A DNA stretch of 64,000 nucleotides from Flavobacteriia bacterium (lineage in GTDB: Bacteria > Bacteroidota > Bacteroidia > Flavobacteriales_D > Crocinitomicaceae): the NCBI GenBank assembly GCA_016183815.1, contig JACPDW010000020.1, forward strand, positions 184,548 to 248,547, given 5' to 3'. The notes below the pieces were generated by a model. That model saw only the letters and a program-made list of their open reading frames with translations. It searched no databases and was not told the origin of the DNA. Each line of letters opens with the position of its first letter. The first letter of the stretch is position 1. Made by a program: the position numbers and the translations under genes. Shown here piece after piece: positions 61,877 through 64,000 of the stretch.

Positions 61877-63115
61877 ATGAATTATACGGAGTCGGTCGAT
61901 TGGTTATTTCATCAATTCCCTGCTTATCAACAAATTGGTGAATCAGCTTACAAGCCAGATTTAGATAATGTTCTTCACTTATGTACTTTATTTAATGTTA
62001 AACACGAACAACTTAAATTTATTCATGTTGCTGGAACCAATGGAAAAGGTTCTGTTTGCCATTTTTTAGCTAGTATTTTTCAAGAAGCCAATTACAAATC
62101 GGGTTTATTTACCTCTCCACATTTGATTGATTTTAGAGAAAGAATTTTAGTTGACGGTGAAAAAATTCCTGAAGAAAATGTCGTAAATTTTTGTAAAAAA
62201 ATTCAATCGTCCACATTTAGAGTTCGACCCTCTTTTTTTGAGATTACTTTTTTGATGGCTTTAGAATATTTTATTGAAAAAAAATGCCAGATTTGTATTA
62301 TTGAAACGGGTTTAGGTGGTCGTTTAGACGCGACAAATATTATACAACCAATACTTTCTGTGATTACCAGCATTTCTTTCGATCATGAAAATATTTTAGG
62401 AAATAACTTAAAAAAAATTGCGTATGAAAAAGCTGGAATTATAAAAAAAAATACGCCTGTGGTTGTGGGAAAAATGAGTAAAGAAGTTCAAAGTGTCATT
62501 TCCAAAAAAGCAAAAGAAAATTTGTCTTTAATTTTTAAATCCTCTTTAATAAAAAAATCAGAACGATCTATTTCTCCTAAAAACACCTATTTATATGAAA
62601 ATGAAAGAATTGTTAGGGCAGTTTGTTCAGTTCTGAAAAACGATCAACTATTTAATTTAGACAAATCAATAAACGATGGAATTATAAAAGTCAGTCAAAA
62701 TACTGCTTATTGTGGTCGTTTTCAAATTTGGCAAAAAAAACCAAGAATAATTCTCGATGTTGCTCATAACGAAGCTGGAATAAAAGAATTATTGAAATGG
62801 ATTAAAAGTTTAAAATACGAAAAACTTATTGTAATTTTTGGTTCTTCTAAAGAGAAAAATTGGAAAAAGATGTTAGAGTTTTTTCCAAAAGAAGCACATA
62901 TTTGTATTAGTGAGTTTACCAATCCAAGATCAATTAAAATTGAAGAATTAGATTTAAAAACTATAAGTAAGACTCACGTTTTTAAGCACATAACAAAAGC
63001 AATGGATTATACGAAAACTATTCATAAAGAAAATGATATTTTATTGATTTGTGGCAGTTTTTTCTTGATTTCAGATTTTTTTCAAAATTTTAATCATAAA
63101 AACTTTGATAATTAA
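61877..63115 (+). CDS. folC: Bifunctional folylpolyglutamate / dihydrofolate synthase
   Basis: Mur-ligase-family enzyme (412 aa) that adds glutamate to folates in the cytoplasm. Motifs: FIHVAGTNGKGSVCHFLASI (P-loop), GLFTSPHLIDFRERILVDGE, VITSISFDHENILGNNLKKI and AYEKAGIIKKNTPVVVG (ATP/Mg binding). RIILDVAHNEAGIKELLKW also fits. Its start codon directly follows the stop of the TonB-like gene, so the two are coupled although functionally unrelated. Normal length. Confidence 0.93.
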   Translation: MNYTESVDWLFHQFPAYQQIGESAYKPDLDNVLHLCTLFNVKHEQLKFIHVAGTNGKGSVCHFLASIFQEANYKSGLFTSPHLIDFRERILVDGEKIPEENVVNFCKKIQSSTFRVRPSFFEITFLMALEYFIEKKCQICIIETGLGGRLDATNIIQPILSVITSISFDHENILGNNLKKIAYEKAGIIKKNTPVVVGKMSKEVQSVISKKAKENLSLIFKSSLIKKSERSISPKNTYLYENERIVRAVCSVLKNDQLFNLDKSINDGIIKVSQNTAYCGRFQIWQKKPRIILDVAHNEAGIKELLKWIKSLKYEKLIVIFGSSKEKNWKKMLEFFPKEAHICISEFTNPRSIKIEELDLKTISKTHVFKHITKAMDYTKTIHKENDILLICGSFFLISDFFQNFNHKNFDN

Positions 63116-63125
63116 AATTTATAGT

Positions 63126-63133
63126 TAATTTTG
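63126..63133 (+). promoter_or_regulatory. -7 promoter element of tRNA-Val
   Basis: TAATTTTG (TAnnTTTG), 36 bp upstream of the tRNA 5' end. Confidence 0.5.
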
Positions 63134-63168
63134 CACACGCATTTTTAGAATGTAGTTTCAAAAATAAA

Positions 63169-63243
63169 GGGAGATTAGCTCAGCTGGTTTAGAGCATCTG
63201 CCTTACAAGCAGAGGGTCGGGGGTTCGAATCCCTCATCTCCCA
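63169..63243 (+). tRNA. tRNA-Val (anticodon TAC)
   Basis: Acceptor stem GGGAGAT (63169-63175) pairs with ATCTCCC (63236-63242), discriminator A. The D-arm contains AGCTCAGCTGGTTTAGAGC. The anticodon loop CTTACAA within CTGCCTTACAAGCAG gives TAC. The T-arm is GGGGGTTCGAATCCCTC. CCA is not encoded. Confidence 0.95.
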
Positions 63244-63244
63244 C

Positions 63245-63280
63245 AAAAAAAGGCAGTCATTTATGATTGCCTTTTTTTTA
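63245..63280 (+). terminator. Terminator after tRNA-Val
   Basis: AGGCAGTCAT and ATGATTGCCT form a stem (one G-T pair) followed by a run of eight T. The same hairpin recurs 473 bp downstream as part of the repeated unit. Confidence 0.85.
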
Positions 63281-63289
63281 TTGAAAAAG

Positions 63290-63653
63290 ATGAAATTTTT
63301 TACATACATATTGTTTTCAAAAATAAAAAACAAATTTTATATTGGTTGGACGGAGAATCCCGAAGAAAGACTACGTAAATACAATTCAAATCATAAAGGA
63401 TTTACAGGTCAAGCAAGTGATTGGGAAATAGTATATCTTCAAGAATTTTCTCACAAAGAAGAAGCAATGAAAAGAGAAAGTGAAATAATACCAAATACTA
63501 TTATTAAATATCTTATAATTAAAAAGTATTATACCGATACAATATGAAAATAGACCAATTTATTTGGACTATATTGAATATGTATTCGGTATAAAAAAAT
63601 GGAAATCAAGAATAAAAATAAAACAATTAATTGAAAAATCTATAAAAGATTAA
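63290..63653 (+). pseudogene. GIY-YIG endonuclease (URI-type), split by a palindromic insertion
   Basis: A small single-domain nuclease. FFTYILFSKIKNKFYIGWTE contains the GIY-YIG-type core (YIL...FYIG), followed by NPEERLRKYNSNHKGFTGQA and VYLQEFSHKEEAMKRESEI. The frame is then broken by a 105-bp element and resumes KKWKSRIKIKQLIEKSIKD to TAA at 63651-63653. Removing about 106 bases restores the family's normal end. The length would be about 86 aa. Such genes are often found next to tRNAs and rRNAs in Bacteroidota. The in-frame ATG at 63263 lies in the terminator, so 63290 is the start. Confidence 0.82.
63488..63592 (+). mobile_element. 105-bp MITE-like palindromic element inserted in the GIY-YIG gene
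   Basis: The outer ends ATACCAAATAC and GTATTCGGTAT are imperfect inverted repeats. An inner 62-bp unit (63531-63592) has better ends, ATACCGATACA and TGTATTCGGTAT. It interrupts an otherwise continuous coding sequence, which proves it is an insertion. Two diverged copies of the same ends occur near 22339 and 26692. No transposase is encoded and the target-site duplication is not resolved. Confidence 0.7.
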
Positions 63654-63753
63654 GGTTTAGAGCATCCCGATGCGAAGCATTCGGGAGGGTCGGGGGTTCG
63701 AATCCCTCATCTCCCACAAAAAAAGGCAGTCATTTATGATTGCCTTTTTTTAT
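63654..63753 (+). repeat. Second copy of tRNA-Val 3' half plus terminator
   Basis: GGTTTAGAGCATC, then GGGTCGGGGGTTCGAATCCC through the terminator hairpin, duplicate 63186-63280 with a 468-473 bp offset. The anticodon arm is replaced by a near-perfect hairpin, CCCGATGCGAAGCATTCGGG. It cannot form a functional tRNA. Confidence 0.88.
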
Positions 63754-63760
63754 TTAATAG

Positions 63761-63838
63761 ATGAAATTTTACACTTATATCATATATTCACTTATAAAAA
63801 ACAAATATTATATTGGATTTACAGAAGATCTGTTAAAA
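63761..63838 (+). pseudogene. Truncated second GIY-YIG endonuclease
   Basis: ATG 63761 starts MKFYTYIIYSLIKNKYYIGF, then TEDLLK, matching the N-terminal 26 residues of the first copy and placed identically after the duplicated terminator. The similarity stops near 63838; the frame then runs on without domain similarity. Only the beginning of the nuclease remains. Confidence 0.75.
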
Positions 63839-63924
63839 TTGATAAAAGAGCCACTTTTATTTATAACAAGTTATATCTATAAAATTTTTAGTTGCATAAG
63901 GTTTTATTGTACACATTTATTTTA

Positions 63925-63932
63925 TACTTTTG
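63925..63932 (+). promoter_or_regulatory. -7 promoter element for the last gene
   Basis: TACTTTTG (TAnnTTTG), 8 bp upstream of ATG 63941, implying a very short leader. Between the GIY-YIG remnant and this element nothing else was recognised. Confidence 0.5.
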
Positions 63933-63940
63933 TGAGTAAT

Positions 63941-64000
63941 ATGATATCCATAATTGAAAATAATTTACCTTCTATTATTGAGCTTTGTAAAAAGCATCAT
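63941..64000 (+). CDS. N-terminal fragment of a probable nucleotidyltransferase-domain protein
   Basis: The 20 visible codons read MISIIENNLPSIIELCKKHH and run off the window. The pattern of an N-terminal helix ending in (I/L)CKxH resembles small MNT-type nucleotidyltransferases, whose next residues would be VxxLYxFGS. Too short for certainty. Confidence 0.45.
   Translation, partial: MISIIENNLPSIIELCKKHH

Noticed and set aside
63670-63882. 70-codon frame across the duplicated tRNA end
   Set aside because: Reads through tRNA-derived and terminator sequence and is out of frame with the GIY-YIG remnant it covers.

Overview
The window is an AT-rich chromosome segment of a Bacteroidota bacterium, most likely a member of Flavobacteriales. 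The pointers are a TonB-dependent receptor with a carboxypeptidase-regulatory N-terminal domain, a type IX secretion (T9SS) sorting domain, a SpoIIE phosphatase fused to tetratricopeptide repeats (TPRs), and TAnnTTTG -7 promoter elements in front of many genes and tRNAs. Both strands are densely coded, with a few scars: a nonsense-interrupted rhuM, a restriction-enzyme remnant, degenerate tRNA-associated repeats and small palindromic elements.

Layout. 1-7.7 kb: end of a surface protein, TonB receptor, UvrD/PcrA helicase, TPR-SpoIIE phosphatase. 7.7-10.3 kb: accessory debris (direct repeats, rhuM pseudogene, restriction-helicase remnant, one very small gene). 10.3-26.6 kb: housekeeping genes (VanX-like dipeptidase, PepD, tRNA-Ser with a tandem 3'-end repeat, two rhodaneses, GT-C glycosyltransferase, NifU-C/Mrp iron-sulfur carriers, ECF sigma factor, SufT-like protein, RuvC, flippase, GT2, GtrA, AddB-like nuclease).

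27.0-54.5 kb is the centrepiece: about 21 co-directional genes with tiny gaps or 4-8 bp overlaps. They encode what looks like a complete anaerobic benzoyl-CoA pathway: class I benzoyl-CoA reductase (bcrC, bcrB, bcrA, bcrD), an acyl-CoA ligase, dienoyl-CoA hydratase (dch), 6-hydroxycyclohex-1-ene-1-carbonyl-CoA dehydrogenase (had, damaged), ring hydrolase (oah), a 3-hydroxyacyl-CoA dehydrogenase/enoyl-CoA hydratase fusion, a thiolase, 2-oxoglutarate:ferredoxin oxidoreductase (korAB), molybdenum-enzyme maturation genes (MobA-like, XdhC), and 4-hydroxybenzoyl-CoA reductase with a fused small and large subunit (hcrCA) plus hcrB. A hemerythrin gene follows. The expected flow is 4-hydroxybenzoate or benzoate to the CoA thioester, then benzoyl-CoA, cyclic diene, 3-hydroxypimelyl-CoA and glutaryl-CoA plus acetyl-CoA. 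KorAB would supply low-potential electrons, although no ferredoxin gene is visible. Embedded in the cluster is an undescribed-looking module: a stand-alone BcrB/double-cubane-like protein, its ATPase activator fused to a ketopantoate-reductase-like enzyme, and a saccharopine/lysine-dehydrogenase-like protein. A T9SS-targeted surface protein also lies inside the operon. An FNR/CRP-like palindrome precedes bcrC. Base composition by eye matches the flanks, so if the cluster was acquired it is ameliorated.

54.5-64 kb: a pair of related small proteins (one broken), a flavoprotein, a glutamate-family dehydrogenase, NhaD, ExbB-ExbD-TonB-like genes, FolC, and tRNA-Val followed by a tandemly repeated tRNA-end/terminator/GIY-YIG unit. 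One copy of that unit is split by a 105-bp palindromic element.
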